Positions 21,256 to 30,984 are shown, counted from the first letter of the stretch. The stretch is DNA of 64,000 nucleotides from Bifidobacterium sp. WK041_4_12 (GCF_041080795.1 NZ_CP129674.1:1488001-1552000); one strand, 5' to 3'. Translations and numbers: made by a program. Notes: a model not told the origin generated them from the letters alone.

Positions 21256-22449
21256 GAGCCATGTGATGATGTTGAGCTGTTGGATGCCCTCATCGTTGTA
21301 TTCCTCGGCATCTTGGGTCAGAAGAAACTTCGGGTAGCTATTCCTGATACGTTTGAGGCTTGAAACTTCACGCTGATACGTGTCGGGGTTCTGAACGGTT
21401 TCGCTCACCTGATAGTATTCCGTAACGCCCTGTTTCGTAGCGACAAAATCAACTTCCCCATTCGCTATCGTGCCCACGTAGACATCGTATCCACGTCGTC
21501 TGAGTTCAAGGAAAACCAAGCTTTCAAGTTGACTGCCACGGTTGGGTCGTTTCAAGCCGAGCAGCGCACGGCGCAATCCTGAGTCAACCGGATATATCTT
21601 GGAATTGATCGAAAGATATTTCTTTCCAGCAATGTCATACCTATCGCAGCGGTAGAACAGATACGCACTTTCAAGGTCGGTAAGATAATCGTTGACGGTC
21701 TCAGCCGAGGTCTTCAAGCCCGCTGAGGTGAGCGCATTCGCAATGTTTCGAGGGTTCACAAGATTGCCGGATACATCTATCAGATACCGGGCCAAGCCCT
21801 GCACCAGATTGGTATCACTGCGATGCCTTCGATTGAGCACATCTTTAATCAGCACCGAATCGACGATGCCGTTCATATAGTCCCGATAGGTCAGTTCATC
21901 GTCGATTGATGCGGTAAATGGGAAACCGCCATGAGTCAGATATGTGCTGAATAGTTTCGTAACTTCCGGATTGAGAGGATTCTTTGATGAGCTCGCAATG
22001 GTTGAGCACATTTCTGCAAAACTCAACGGGTAGACGTGAATCTCGATATATCTGCCGGAGAGCAGCGTCGCAAGCTCTCCAGAAAGCAGGAAGGCGTTGG
22101 AACCGGTGACATACACATCCACATTGTCTTTGATGAACAGGCTGTCGATGATTTTTTCAAAATGGGGTATCTGCTGAACTTCGTCAAGGAAAATGTAGTT
22201 AGTGCTCTCTGGAAGCAATGCGGCATTGAGCTTCTTGTAAATCTCAGAATAATGCTGAGATTGCAGGTCCAGATCTTCGAAGTTCATAGAGTGAATCTGA
22301 CGATCCTCGACTCCCTCCGCTCTCAATCTCCGTTGAAATAACTTGAAGAGCGTCGATTTGCCGCATCGTCTCACCCCGGTAAGCACCTTGATGATGTGCT
22401 TGCCGCGCAGACGATTGAGCTGTTCTATATATCGCGGTCGTTCAAACAT
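21244..22449 (-). CDS. AAA-family ATPase with DUF4143 domain
   Basis: 401 residues. The N-terminal ATPase has Walker A GVRRCGKST (about 25-33), Walker B YIFLDEVQ (about 85-92) and a sensor-like VYVTGSNAFLLSGEL. Then come a winged-helix-like central part and a C-terminal nuclease-like DUF4143 region with VFLELRRRGYDVYVG and GEVDFV. This is the common archaeo-eubacterial ATP-BrxC/DUF4143 type; its role is unknown in most hosts. Two copies of a palindromic 23-bp repeat sit directly upstream, suggesting autoregulation. The gene is more AT-rich than its neighbours, so transfer is plausible. Confidence 0.88.
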   Translation of the reverse strand: MFERPRYIEQLNRLRGKHIIKVLTGVRRCGKSTLFKLFQRRLRAEGVEDRQIHSMNFEDLDLQSQHYSEIYKKLNAALLPESTNYIFLDEVQQIPHFEKIIDSLFIKDNVDVYVTGSNAFLLSGELATLLSGRYIEIHVYPLSFAEMCSTIASSSKNPLNPEVTKLFSTYLTHGGFPFTASIDDELTYRDYMNGIVDSVLIKDVLNRRHRSDTNLVQGLARYLIDVSGNLVNPRNIANALTSAGLKTSAETVNDYLTDLESAYLFYRCDRYDIAGKKYLSINSKIYPVDSGLRRALLGLKRPNRGSQLESLVFLELRRRGYDVYVGTIANGEVDFVATKQGVTEYYQVSETVQNPDTYQREVSSLKRIRNSYPKFLLTQDAEEYNDEGIQQLNIITWLLNA

Positions 22450-22466
22450 GCTCCCATAATATCAGT

Positions 22467-22529
22467 CAATATCGAATTAATTCGACATTGGGGACAGAAT
22501 TGTGTGCAATATCGAATTAATTCGACATT
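22467..22529 (-). promoter_or_regulatory. Duplicated palindromic operator-like repeat upstream of the AAA ATPase
   Basis: The same 23-bp sequence, centred on the perfect palindrome TCGAATTAATTCGA, occurs at 22467-22489 and 22507-22529. The spacing is 40 bp, close to four helical turns. The proximal copy begins 18 bp from the ATG and would overlap the promoter (a TATTAT-like -10 lies at about 22455-22460 on the minus strand). Confidence 0.65.
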
Positions 22530-22581
22530 CGCGAGCATTTATTCTGGCTTTTTGTTCTCTTTATCGCGTATTCATCATCGT

Positions 22582-23208
22582 TCATCGCTCAGGGACTCGA
22601 TGTGGCATGGGCAGTGCGTCGGCTTCGGTGATTGGGCGGATTACCTTGCACGGCACTCCCGCTGCAAAGCTGTTTGCCGGAATGTCGTGTGTCACCACTG
22701 ACCCTGCACCGATCACGCAGCCTTCTCCGATTGTCACTCCACCGGTGACGGTGACGTTGCTTGCCAGCCAGCAGTTATCACCGATCGTGATGGGTGCACC
22801 GTGTTCATAGTCGAAATCGCTGCCATCCGCGGCTTTGCGGATGTTGCGGTCCTGCCAGCGCATCGGATGTATTGGGGTGACGATGCAAGCGTGAGGGCCA
22901 AACATGACCTTGTTGCCGATGGTTACCGGGCATACGTCAAGGATGGTGAGATCGAAATTGGCATAGAAATCTTCACCAATGGTGACGAAATCGCCATAAT
23001 CCAGATACAGAGGGCCTGCAATATAGCCGCGTGCACCCATATGTGGCAAGACTTCGCTCTGGATTTTCGAGCGCAGCTGCACATCTGTTTCACTGGAGTG
23101 GTTGTACGCATCGCAGAGCGCATGGGCGCGTTCACGCATGGCTGACAGCTGCGGATCGGCGGCGTTATACAGTTCGCCTGCAATCATGTGTTCGAGTTCA
23201 GTGGTCAT
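22582..23208 (-). CDS. Maltose/galactoside-type O-acetyltransferase (hexapeptide repeat)
   Basis: 208 residues from ATG 23208, preceded by AAGGAG; an in-frame ATG at 23268 lacks a site. The N-terminal EHMIAGELYNAADPQLSAMR and FYANFDLTILD match the maltose/nodulation acetyltransferase family. The left-handed beta-helix follows, with VTIGNKVMFGPHACI, PITIGDNCWLASNVTVTGGVTIGEGCVIGAGSVVTHDIP. The catalytic His lies in the THPMRW-like IHPMRWQ loop. It uses acetyl-CoA to acetylate a sugar hydroxyl in the cytosol; the acceptor is unknown. Confidence 0.88.
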   Translation of the reverse strand: MTTELEHMIAGELYNAADPQLSAMRERAHALCDAYNHSSETDVQLRSKIQSEVLPHMGARGYIAGPLYLDYGDFVTIGEDFYANFDLTILDVCPVTIGNKVMFGPHACIVTPIHPMRWQDRNIRKAADGSDFDYEHGAPITIGDNCWLASNVTVTGGVTIGEGCVIGAGSVVTHDIPANSFAAGVPCKVIRPITEADALPMPHRVPER

Positions 23209-23296
23209 GTCGGTTCTCCTTATGAAACGGCTCCGAATCGGATATGTATCTGAAGCATGTGATGCCATGCGTTATCATGCGAGCGCAGAAAGACGA

Positions 23297-24493
23297 TTAT
23301 GCCTGCAACAGCTCGTCAATCTGTGAAAGGACCGCCTGAATCTGCCTTTCAAAAACTTGTCTCTCCGGCAACAGCGACACGGCTAGCACACCGTTGGATG
23401 GCATGTCGAAATAGTAGCCTGGCTGGGCACTCAACCGATGCTTGCGCAGCAATGACAGTACGAGCGCATCCTCGTCGATAACCGAGGGAAATCGTAGCAA
23501 TACGTTCCATCCGGCCTGTGCTGGAAGCACGTCCGCGACACCTGTCGGATGCTCTGCAACCATACGCAGCAGCGTTGCATAGTTGGTTCGGACGCGTGTT
23601 CGTACCTTGGCCAGCTGAGTGTCGGCAAGAGATAGCAGCTCTGGAATGCGCTGAGCGATGATGTTGCTCATGGGAAGGTAGTCATCGGCTATGGTGTCGA
23701 TCCGAGCCAGTGCCTCCTGCCTTTCGCGCTGCGGTCCAGAAACGCGAATCCATCCGACCTTCGCGTGAGGGGCCGCCAGAAGCTTTGAAAAGCCGTCCAA
23801 TGCGAAAGTCAGTACTCGCGATTCCCCTGCAAATCGTTGCCCTCCGGTTCCGGCTCGTTCAAGCTCTTTGGTATCGGACTGAAGATCGTATTCAAAGAAC
23901 ACTTCGTCGGCAATGATGGCGATGTCATAGCTGGCGCACAGCCGGATCAGCTGCTGGCGTTCCCAGCTCTGTACATACGATGCGGTCGGATTGTTGGGAT
24001 TAATCAGCACTATGGCGCGGATATGCTGAGGATTGCCGTGAGCCAGCCGCTCTTCTATCGCAGCAATGTCAATCGTCCACGATCCATCGAAATGCAAGGG
24101 GTAGCTGATGGAACGCACGCATTCGAGCCTTGCTATCGAATCCACAAGAGGATAGCCGGGCTTGGGTACCAACACCGAATCCCCAGCGTCACAGAGCAGC
24201 TTCATAAGCCATGAATAGGCCTGTGATGTTGAGCTCAACACGAAGAGCTCGTCTGAATCGATACGTGCCGTGCCTTCGTGCTTGGCCAGAAACGAGCAGA
24301 TTGTCTCGCGCGATTCACGCGGCCCTCTCGGATCCGCCTTGTATGGATCCGACAATGTTTCTGGCGCAAGCCCATGAATCGTGGGGTTGGCATCGTTGAG
24401 CTTGGAGAATTGCACTCCCCTGCTTCGATCCTTCGCCTCTTCATCCGCAATCGGGTTAAGTCCACCATATTCCACACGAGACGAAAAATGCAT
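23297..24493 (-). CDS. PLP-dependent aminotransferase, class I/II
   Basis: 398 residues from ATG 24493 (an upstream in-frame ATG at 24553 is less likely). It is a fold-type I enzyme. LSSTSQAYSWLMKLL binds the PLP phosphate. NPNNPTASYV and IADEVFFEYDL carry the Asn and Asp ligands. DGFSKLLAAPHAKVGWI contains the Schiff-base Lys, and the C-terminal region has an Arg-containing VSLLPER. It transfers amino groups between amino acids and 2-oxo acids; the substrate is unclear. It lies just downstream of ppgK on the same strand, separated by a tandem repeat. Confidence 0.87.
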   Translation of the reverse strand: MHFSSRVEYGGLNPIADEEAKDRSRGVQFSKLNDANPTIHGLAPETLSDPYKADPRGPRESRETICSFLAKHEGTARIDSDELFVLSSTSQAYSWLMKLLCDAGDSVLVPKPGYPLVDSIARLECVRSISYPLHFDGSWTIDIAAIEERLAHGNPQHIRAIVLINPNNPTASYVQSWERQQLIRLCASYDIAIIADEVFFEYDLQSDTKELERAGTGGQRFAGESRVLTFALDGFSKLLAAPHAKVGWIRVSGPQRERQEALARIDTIADDYLPMSNIIAQRIPELLSLADTQLAKVRTRVRTNYATLLRMVAEHPTGVADVLPAQAGWNVLLRFPSVIDEDALVLSLLRKHRLSAQPGYYFDMPSNGVLAVSLLPERQVFERQIQAVLSQIDELLQA

Positions 24494-24532
24494 AAGCCCG
24501 ACTATCCCCCACATGCTCGACACGGCACGTGG

Positions 24533-24612
24533 CATGACTGCGCTGTGACACATGACTGCACGGTGACATGATTACACGGTGACACCTTTACACGGTGACA
24601 CCTTTACACAAT
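24533..24612. repeat. Tandem repeat (18/16-nt units) between ppgK and the aminotransferase gene
   Basis: Successive units CATGACTGCGCTGTGACA, CATGACTGCACGGTGACA, TGATTACACGGTGACACC, TTTACACGGTGACACC and TTTACACAATGG share a GGTGACA core. It lies in the gap after ppgK, reaching to 17 nt from its stop. Confidence 0.75.
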
Positions 24613-24628
24613 GGCGTAGAGAGGAGCT

Positions 24629-25390
24629 TCAGCCCTCGTGGATCATCGCATGATAGGCCGCACCGACGATGCCTGCCTGATTGCGTAGCTGTGCGGGAAC
24701 GATAGGGGTTTCAATCTCAATCAGCGGAATGAACCGATCACTCATACGGCTCACTCCACCACCAACGACGAAAAGATCGGGATTGAAATAGGTTTCCAGC
24801 ATGCGATAGTACTTGGTCAGGCGCTTTGCCCATTTCTTATACCCAAGATTTTCGCGTTCGCGAACCGAAGCGGCAGCATAATGCTCGGCATCGTCGCCTT
24901 TGAGCGTCACATGGCCAAGTTCACTGTTGGGAATGAGCACGCCGTTATAGATCATTGCCGAACCGATACCGGTGCCCAGCGTTGTGGCGATGACGAAGCC
25001 CTTCTCTCCTTTGGCTGCACCAAACTGCACCTCGGCAAGACCTGCTGCGTCTGCATCGTTGACCACATCAACGTGCCGGCCGACCGACTCGCTGAGCGCT
25101 TTCTGCACGTCGATGCCGAGCCATGACTTGTCGAGATTGGCCATGAAGTTCAGTGGCTTGCCGGGTCGGATCGGAGCGGGGAAGGCGATGCCAACGGGCA
25201 TGCTGTCAGGCACTGCGAAGCGGTCTAGCATTTCCTTGACGACCTTGCCCACGGCATCTGGCGTTGAAACCTCAGGGGTCAGGATCTTCTGACGTGGTTC
25301 GGCGATATCGCCTATATTCAGATCGACTGGAGCTCCTTTGATTCCGGAACCCCCAATATCAATGCCAAAGGCCTGAGCAGTTTCAATCAT
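24629..25390 (-). CDS. ppgK: Polyphosphate glucokinase
   Basis: 253 residues from ATG 25390, preceded by AAGGAG; the 70 residues upstream in frame look non-coding. ROK-family signatures: GIDIGGSGIKGAPVD (phosphate-binding loop), VVNDADAAGLAE (catalytic Asp), ATTLGTGIGSAM, and a C-terminal VVGGGVSRM. The GSGIKGAPVD form is typical of actinobacterial PPGK, which phosphorylates glucose with polyphosphate and/or ATP. It feeds glucose into the fructose-6-phosphate shunt in bifidobacteria. No adjacent sugar transporter. Confidence 0.9.
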   Translation of the reverse strand: MIETAQAFGIDIGGSGIKGAPVDLNIGDIAEPRQKILTPEVSTPDAVGKVVKEMLDRFAVPDSMPVGIAFPAPIRPGKPLNFMANLDKSWLGIDVQKALSESVGRHVDVVNDADAAGLAEVQFGAAKGEKGFVIATTLGTGIGSAMIYNGVLIPNSELGHVTLKGDDAEHYAAASVRERENLGYKKWAKRLTKYYRMLETYFNPDLFVVGGGVSRMSDRFIPLIEIETPIVPAQLRNQAGIVGAAYHAMIHEG

Positions 25391-25627
25391 CTTCGATCTC
25401 CTTGTATCAAACGTGACATCAGCGCAACCGCCTTCATTGCAATCCGCGCTGTTCGTTGTTTCATCAACAATCAAGTCATGCAAACGATGGCATTCACCGG
25501 TGTCCCCATCACTTGTTTGCCACAACTGTAACGAGCCGTAGAGACAGATATGGCGTGCCGTATTGCACGACACGCCGATCTTAAGAACTTCGGACAGCAA
25601 ACGTTTTCATTACGCTCGAATATTCTG

Positions 25628-26611
25628 TTATTTCAAAGCAGGCATGGGTTTCCAGGACGGATCATGAAGCAGTGCACGCGAGTTCCACCATCCGCGAATC
25701 AGCTCTCGAACGCCTGTTATGAAATGCTTGCGATCTACAGCAGCGAGGCGTATGACTTCCTTTGCAAACGTGGCAAGCGTGCCCACCGCGAACAGCAGCG
25801 GACGATAGTCGCCATGAAGCATGAAGTAGCGGGCCATGTAGCCACGGTTGCGCATGATGTGATAGCGGTTCATGTCTGATGTGGAATTGAGCTGCCGGAC
25901 TCCTGCGATGTCCCAGTTTGCAATCTCTCGCGTGCGTCTCATAACCATATCGGGGATGATGATCGGAGTCGTGACCTTGCTGGCCAGATATCCATACAGC
26001 GTATCGTCCCAGTAGATGAAGAAACGAGGGTCGGGCAAACCGATTTTCTCGACAACGTTACGAGAGATCAGGCCACCTTCGAAGCACATGGTGTTCATGA
26101 CCTTGTATCCGGCATAGCCGAATCCTGCAGGCGCAATCGGATCGGGAATCCCCAGCGACACGAGGAAGTGGTATTGCCAATAGAACGGCCCGCCATCATA
26201 GTCGAGACGAGAGCCTTGAATCACCTCGTGAGAGTCCGACCATTTCTCCAGCCGGTCGAGGCCTTCTGGCAGCACTGCAACGTCATCGTCCATAACCCAG
26301 AACCATTGAGCGCCGAGGTCATATGCCTTGCGAATGCCAGCGGAAAAGCCGCCAGAGCCGCCAGCATTGTGATCCATCGGATGGTATACCACACGCATGT
26401 CATTGCCACTGGCATCAGGAATCGTCTTTCCCCATTGCCGCGTGATGTCAGCACTGAACGCTTCAACCATGTCGGCCGTTTCGGACGAGTTTTCATTGTC
26501 GACGATCACGATGCGCCAAGGTGCCTGGGTGAGCTTGGCGATTGATGCGAACAACACCTCCAAAAGTTGTTGACGTTTAAAGGTGACTACAACCATTGCA
26601 ACTTTTTCCAT
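25628..26611 (-). CDS. GT2 glycosyltransferase, galactofuranosyltransferase-like
   Basis: 327 residues from the ATG at 26611, which follows GGGAG by about 10 nt; ATG 26620 is too close to it. The GT-A fold starts with VAMVVVTFKRQQLLEVLFASI. A metal-binding DxD appears in WFWVMDDDVAVL, HNAGGSGGFSAGIRKAY is the typical donor-site segment, and FFIYWDDTLYGY holds acidic acceptor-site residues. It resembles GlfT2/RfbF-like enzymes that build cell-surface glycans. No other glycan-locus gene is adjacent, so the acceptor is unknown. Confidence 0.85.
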   Translation of the reverse strand: MEKVAMVVVTFKRQQLLEVLFASIAKLTQAPWRIVIVDNENSSETADMVEAFSADITRQWGKTIPDASGNDMRVVYHPMDHNAGGSGGFSAGIRKAYDLGAQWFWVMDDDVAVLPEGLDRLEKWSDSHEVIQGSRLDYDGGPFYWQYHFLVSLGIPDPIAPAGFGYAGYKVMNTMCFEGGLISRNVVEKIGLPDPRFFIYWDDTLYGYLASKVTTPIIIPDMVMRRTREIANWDIAGVRQLNSTSDMNRYHIMRNRGYMARYFMLHGDYRPLLFAVGTLATFAKEVIRLAAVDRKHFITGVRELIRGWWNSRALLHDPSWKPMPALK

Positions 26612-26833
26612 ACGCCCCATTCTCCCACCATCCACACGACTATGCACGCGCAACGTTACTTCCACGCCAATTCTCAATACAATTCTCTAAAACCCGACTC
26701 AAGGAATGCTCCTCATTCACCTGTGCATATGCATCAGACTGCTCGCTATCAAGAAGCACAGATGTGCTTTGATTGTCATTTTCGTCTTGAGTTTCGGAAG
26801 CAATAAGCCCGCATTAAGCGGACACCCTCATCT

Positions 26834-26863
26834 TTGCAACCTTGTCAACTTGTAACATAGAAC
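26834..26863 (+). promoter_or_regulatory. Candidate promoter of the cas operon
   Basis: TTGCAA (26834-26839) and TAGAAC (26858-26863) are 18 nt apart, 23 nt before the cas3 ATG. Each matches four of six consensus bases, so this is only a candidate. The rest of 26612-26833 holds no gene. Confidence 0.3.
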
Positions 26864-26885
26864 GATGAACATGTAGAAATATCCT

Positions 26886-29693
26886 ATGACCGATCTTGCG
26901 TTCGTAGATGCGCTGAAAAGCCTGAACAGTGATTTCACACAGTTGTGGGGTAAAAAAGATATCGATGCATCGGGCCACTGTTCATGGCTTCCGTTGGTGC
27001 AGCACATGGTTGATACGAGCAATGTCATGGGCTTGCTCTGGGAGCACTGGCTCAGTGGCGAGCAGCAACAGCTTTTGACTCATGCTGTGGGCAATGCTGA
27101 CAAGGCGAAAAACATCGCATTGTTTCTTGGCGCAGTCCACGACATTGGCAAGGCAACTCCAGTTTTTCAAACTAAAAAGTCATACCAACAATCTGACGAG
27201 CTGGACAGCCAAATAATCGAAAAACTGGTACGAAGCGGTTTTGAAGACCTTGATAATCTCTACCTCGCTGACATGAATAAGGCTCCACACGCTCTCGCAG
27301 GAGCGTGTGTGTTGCACAACAGCAATATTCCGGAAAGTCTTGTGCTGCTCGTCAGTGGTCATCATGGTAAACCGGCTGACTCGTTGCACAGCATTACAGA
27401 ACTTGAAAGCAACTATCGCAAGCACTTGTATCAAAGCCAGGATTCTGGAAGCGCAATTGCGAAACGATGGCAATCTGTCCAACGGGAATTGCTGCATTTC
27501 GACCTGTCACTCAGCGGTTTGAATATTGCAGATCTCAATGATGTTGTGCTCACAGAACTGCCATCGCAGGTGATATATGAAGGCTTGCTGATTATGGCAG
27601 ATTGGTTGGCAAGCAACACTATATATTTCCCACTTCAATCCATTGACTCCGACTTTCAAGACAGCGAAGGTTTTCAAAACGACCGACTTGAACATGCGTG
27701 GCAGAAGATCAGCGGCGATATCCAATCGCTTGATCTGGACTGGCCTGGGGATTACATTCCCGCTGAATCAATAATTCACAAACGCTTTGGATTTGAAGCT
27801 CGGCAAGTCCAGACAGAGATTCTCCAACGCATCGAGCAGACCAGCGAAGCTGGAATCTACATTATTGAAGCCCCGATGGGTATTGGGAAAACCGAGATTG
27901 CCCTTTCGGCCGCGGAAATTCTCTCCCACAAGTTCAAAACAAACGGAATGTTTTTTGGGCTGCCGACCATGTCAACTGCTGATGGAATTTTCAAACGTAT
28001 CGAAACCTGGCTCGAAAAAACAGACCCGTATGATACGAAATCATTGCGGCTCATTCACAGTAAGTCTCAGTTCAATGAAGACTTTGAGAAACTGCAGGAT
28101 GCGTCTCAGGTTGATATCGATGGTGAGCCAGAAAACGGCACGGTCGCCGTAAATTCTTGGTTTTCCGGTGCGAAACTCCGTATTCTTGATGATTTTATTG
28201 TTGCCACAGTTGACCATTTCCTCTTGGCAGCCTTGAAACAGAAACATCTGGCGTTGCGACATTTGGGCTTGTCCAAGAAAGTCATCGTCATCGATGAAGT
28301 TCACGCCTATGACGCTTATATGGGCCAGTATCTGTATCGAGCGGTGCAATGGATGGGCAGTTACGGTGTTCCCATCATCATCCTGTCTGCAACCTTACCT
28401 GCGGCGCGCAGAAAGCAGCTGGTTGAGTCATATTTCAGAGGAACTGACAGGAAATGGCGAAATAGAACAGCGTTGGTTCCCAATTGGGAAGAAAGTAATG
28501 CATACCCGCTGCTTACATACACCGATGGTGAAGAAATCAATCAAATATCACAGTTTGAAACGATTCCCAACCACAAGGTCCGAGTTAAACACATCGACGA
28601 AGCAGCAATTCACAAACTTCTTCAGGAACAATTATCAGAGGGCGGCGTAGCTGGCATCATCGTCAACACCGTGAAGAAGGCACAGGAGTTATATGAGTCG
28701 TTGAAACGTGATTGTGAGGTCGAACTCATTCACTCCAGTTTCCTTGCTCCGCATCGCGCTGAAAAAGAGCGTGCGATTCTTCAACAGATTGGTAAAGACT
28801 CCAGCAACAGGCCCAGTAAAAAAGTGTTCATAGGAACCCAGGTGCTTGAGCAATCCTTGGATATTGATTTTGATGTTCTTATCACATACCTAGCTCCTAT
28901 GGATTTGCTCCTTCAACGGGTTGGTCGTTTGCACCGCCATAATCGTCCAAGACCTGAAAAACTACGTGACGCTCGCGTGTATGTAGCTGGTATCAATGCT
29001 GACGGCACTTTTGATGAAGGAACAAGTTTCATCTACGGTGACTACCTGCTGATGCGAACCCAGCATTTTTTGCCAACAGTATTGAATTTGCCGTCTGACA
29101 TCTCTCCATTGGTCCAAATGGTCTATTCCGAAAAAGATGAGGATCAGTTGAACTCAGATCGGTACAGACAAGCTAAAGCTGAAAGCAAGTCGCTTATGAA
29201 AACAAAAGAGGAAAAAGCGGGAACCTGGGAATTGCAAACCCCACAGGGATCGTTAGAAACGACATTGGTGGGATGGCTGAACAACCCTTCAACCAATACA
29301 GATGAAGAACATGGTGTAGCGCAGGTGAGAGATGCTGAAGATTCTATAGAAGTGATATTGCTGCGCAGAACGGCTCAGGGAATTCAGCTACTTGACACTG
29401 ATGAAATAATCACGGAAGCATGGTTGAAGAAGCCTGCGAATGCGAAAAAACTTGCTCAGCAGACCATACGACTGCCAAAGATTTTTTCTAGACTATGGTC
29501 AATTGACTCGGTCATAACAGAACTTGAACGCTTGAATAAGGAAAACCTCGCGTTCTGGCAACAGATTCCTCTGCTTAAGGGATCGTTAGGTCTCATTCTG
29601 GACGAGCATAACAAGACAGAACTTCATGGCTACATTTTGGAATACTCCAAGAGCCTGGGATTACAGTTCGAGAAGGAAGATAGCAATGCCTGA
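26886..29693 (+). CDS. cas3: CRISPR-associated helicase-nuclease Cas3 (type I-E)
   Basis: 935 residues. The N-terminal HD nuclease has its first His in WLPLVQHMVDTS (His40), the HD pair in GAVHDIGKA (His85, Asp86), and HHGK in LVSGHHGKP. The SF2 helicase follows: Walker A EAPMGIGKT (about 327-335), DEVH (about 470) in VIVIDEVHAYDAYM, SAT in ILSATLPAAR (about 500), and motif VI QRVGRLHRH. Cas3 is recruited to Cascade-marked DNA, where it nicks and degrades the non-target strand. All key residues are intact. It is the first gene of the operon and overlaps cse1 by 8 nt. Confidence 0.96.
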   Translation: MTDLAFVDALKSLNSDFTQLWGKKDIDASGHCSWLPLVQHMVDTSNVMGLLWEHWLSGEQQQLLTHAVGNADKAKNIALFLGAVHDIGKATPVFQTKKSYQQSDELDSQIIEKLVRSGFEDLDNLYLADMNKAPHALAGACVLHNSNIPESLVLLVSGHHGKPADSLHSITELESNYRKHLYQSQDSGSAIAKRWQSVQRELLHFDLSLSGLNIADLNDVVLTELPSQVIYEGLLIMADWLASNTIYFPLQSIDSDFQDSEGFQNDRLEHAWQKISGDIQSLDLDWPGDYIPAESIIHKRFGFEARQVQTEILQRIEQTSEAGIYIIEAPMGIGKTEIALSAAEILSHKFKTNGMFFGLPTMSTADGIFKRIETWLEKTDPYDTKSLRLIHSKSQFNEDFEKLQDASQVDIDGEPENGTVAVNSWFSGAKLRILDDFIVATVDHFLLAALKQKHLALRHLGLSKKVIVIDEVHAYDAYMGQYLYRAVQWMGSYGVPIIILSATLPAARRKQLVESYFRGTDRKWRNRTALVPNWEESNAYPLLTYTDGEEINQISQFETIPNHKVRVKHIDEAAIHKLLQEQLSEGGVAGIIVNTVKKAQELYESLKRDCEVELIHSSFLAPHRAEKERAILQQIGKDSSNRPSKKVFIGTQVLEQSLDIDFDVLITYLAPMDLLLQRVGRLHRHNRPRPEKLRDARVYVAGINADGTFDEGTSFIYGDYLLMRTQHFLPTVLNLPSDISPLVQMVYSEKDEDQLNSDRYRQAKAESKSLMKTKEEKAGTWELQTPQGSLETTLVGWLNNPSTNTDEEHGVAQVRDAEDSIEVILLRRTAQGIQLLDTDEIITEAWLKKPANAKKLAQQTIRLPKIFSRLWSIDSVITELERLNKENLAFWQQIPLLKGSLGLILDEHNKTELHGYILEYSKSLGLQFEKEDSNA

Positions 29694-30984
29694 CAGACAG
29701 TTTAATGTACTCGACGAGCCGTGGATTATGGTAATGGTCGACGATAAAGGGACAACCAAAGAAGTCGGACTGCTCGACCTGTTCATGCATGCACACGAAT
29801 ACAGGGCACTTGCCGGCGAAACACCAACACAGAATTTCGCAATTCTGCGATTGCTGTTGGCGGTCCTGCAAACAGTGTTTTCACGATATGATGCCAGCGG
29901 TACTCGCTATGATTTCGAGTCGTTGGAATTTGATGAGAACGATATTCCTCTTCATGAAGTTGACCAGGACGATTTCGGTGAATACTCGAATGCACTACTC
30001 CAGACGTGGGATTCGCTCTGGAAAGCTCAGCGGTTCCCTGAGATCGTGTGCAGGTATTTGGAACATTGGCGTGACAGATTTGATTTGCACGGTGAAACTC
30101 ATCCCTTTTATCAGGTCACACCGATTCAATTTGAAAGTGTCGCGTCAGCTTCCAAAAAAGGCGATTATGGAACTCCCACAAAATTCCGTCTTCTCAATGG
30201 CATGCTTTCCGAGTCAAGTAACAAACTGTCGCTGTTCACACCGGTTTCAGAGCGTAACAAGGATGTACTCAATTCTGCAGAATTTGCCCGTTGGCTCGTG
30301 ACATTCCAAGGCTATGCAGGAGGGTCCAAGGCAAAATTACAAGGGTTCAAATATTCGCCGTCGGTCGGGACACTGTGGAGTTTGGGCGGGATATATTTCG
30401 AGGGAAGCACTCTTTTTGAGAGCTTGATGCTCAATGTGACACTTGATGAGCGTGAAAGCCGACTCGTGGAGACCCCCTTCTGGGAGAATGACTTTGAACA
30501 GTGGATTTCCTTGTTCACGACATTGCAATCAATTCCAACTGCCAACGGAAATCAACAGTTTTCAAGCCAACGGCCCGAGAACCTAGCTTCACTCTATACG
30601 TGGCCTTCTCGATTGGTTTCATCACATATGGACTCTGCTGGCGAGATACGAAGCGTCGCTCTGCCGAAGTTCGTCCAAACAAATTATTTCAATGTTGAAC
30701 CATTGAGTAAGTGGGCCACCAGTGCCAACAGTAAAGAGCATGAAGTGTATCCCAGAAGATTCAGGCCAGATCGAGCTATGTGGCGAGAATTTGGAGCGTT
30801 AACTAATCTGCAAGAATCCAACTGCACTCCGAGAATTGTCACGTGGCATGGGCAACTCATTGATAAGCATGTTCTGGCAAAAGGTTCTGTTTTCAGTTTA
30901 GTTGCCACAAGTATCGCAGAGGCAGGGCAGGCAAGTTATCCGGGCGTGGGAGAAATCTACGCTGACGAGTTGCGGAATGAGTAA
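29686..30984 (+). CDS. cse1: Cascade large subunit Cse1/Cas8e, N-terminal portion (split gene)
   Basis: 432 residues from ATG 29686 (ribosome site GAAGGAAG) to the TAA at 30982-30984. It begins with the canonical Cse1 FNVLDEPWI, followed by LAGETPTQNFAILRLLLAVLQ, HPFYQVTP, and a middle PRIVTWHGQLIDKH segment. Cse1 recognises the PAM and recruits Cas3. Full-length Cse1 is usually 500-570 residues and ends in a four-helix bundle; here the frame stops before the bundle, which is encoded by the next ORF. Stop and next start overlap as ATGAGTAA. Removing one A from GCGGAATGAG would fuse the two frames. Confidence 0.9.
   Translation: MPDRQFNVLDEPWIMVMVDDKGTTKEVGLLDLFMHAHEYRALAGETPTQNFAILRLLLAVLQTVFSRYDASGTRYDFESLEFDENDIPLHEVDQDDFGEYSNALLQTWDSLWKAQRFPEIVCRYLEHWRDRFDLHGETHPFYQVTPIQFESVASASKKGDYGTPTKFRLLNGMLSESSNKLSLFTPVSERNKDVLNSAEFARWLVTFQGYAGGSKAKLQGFKYSPSVGTLWSLGGIYFEGSTLFESLMLNVTLDERESRLVETPFWENDFEQWISLFTTLQSIPTANGNQQFSSQRPENLASLYTWPSRLVSSHMDSAGEIRSVALPKFVQTNYFNVEPLSKWATSANSKEHEVYPRRFRPDRAMWREFGALTNLQESNCTPRIVTWHGQLIDKHVLAKGSVFSLVATSIAEAGQASYPGVGEIYADELRNE

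Noticed and set aside
19604..21337. 577-codon plus-strand frame overlapping the membrane-protein gene
   Set aside because: Shifted frame of the 765-residue membrane protein; His/Ser/Arg-rich with no motif, while the other frame has clear membrane helices.
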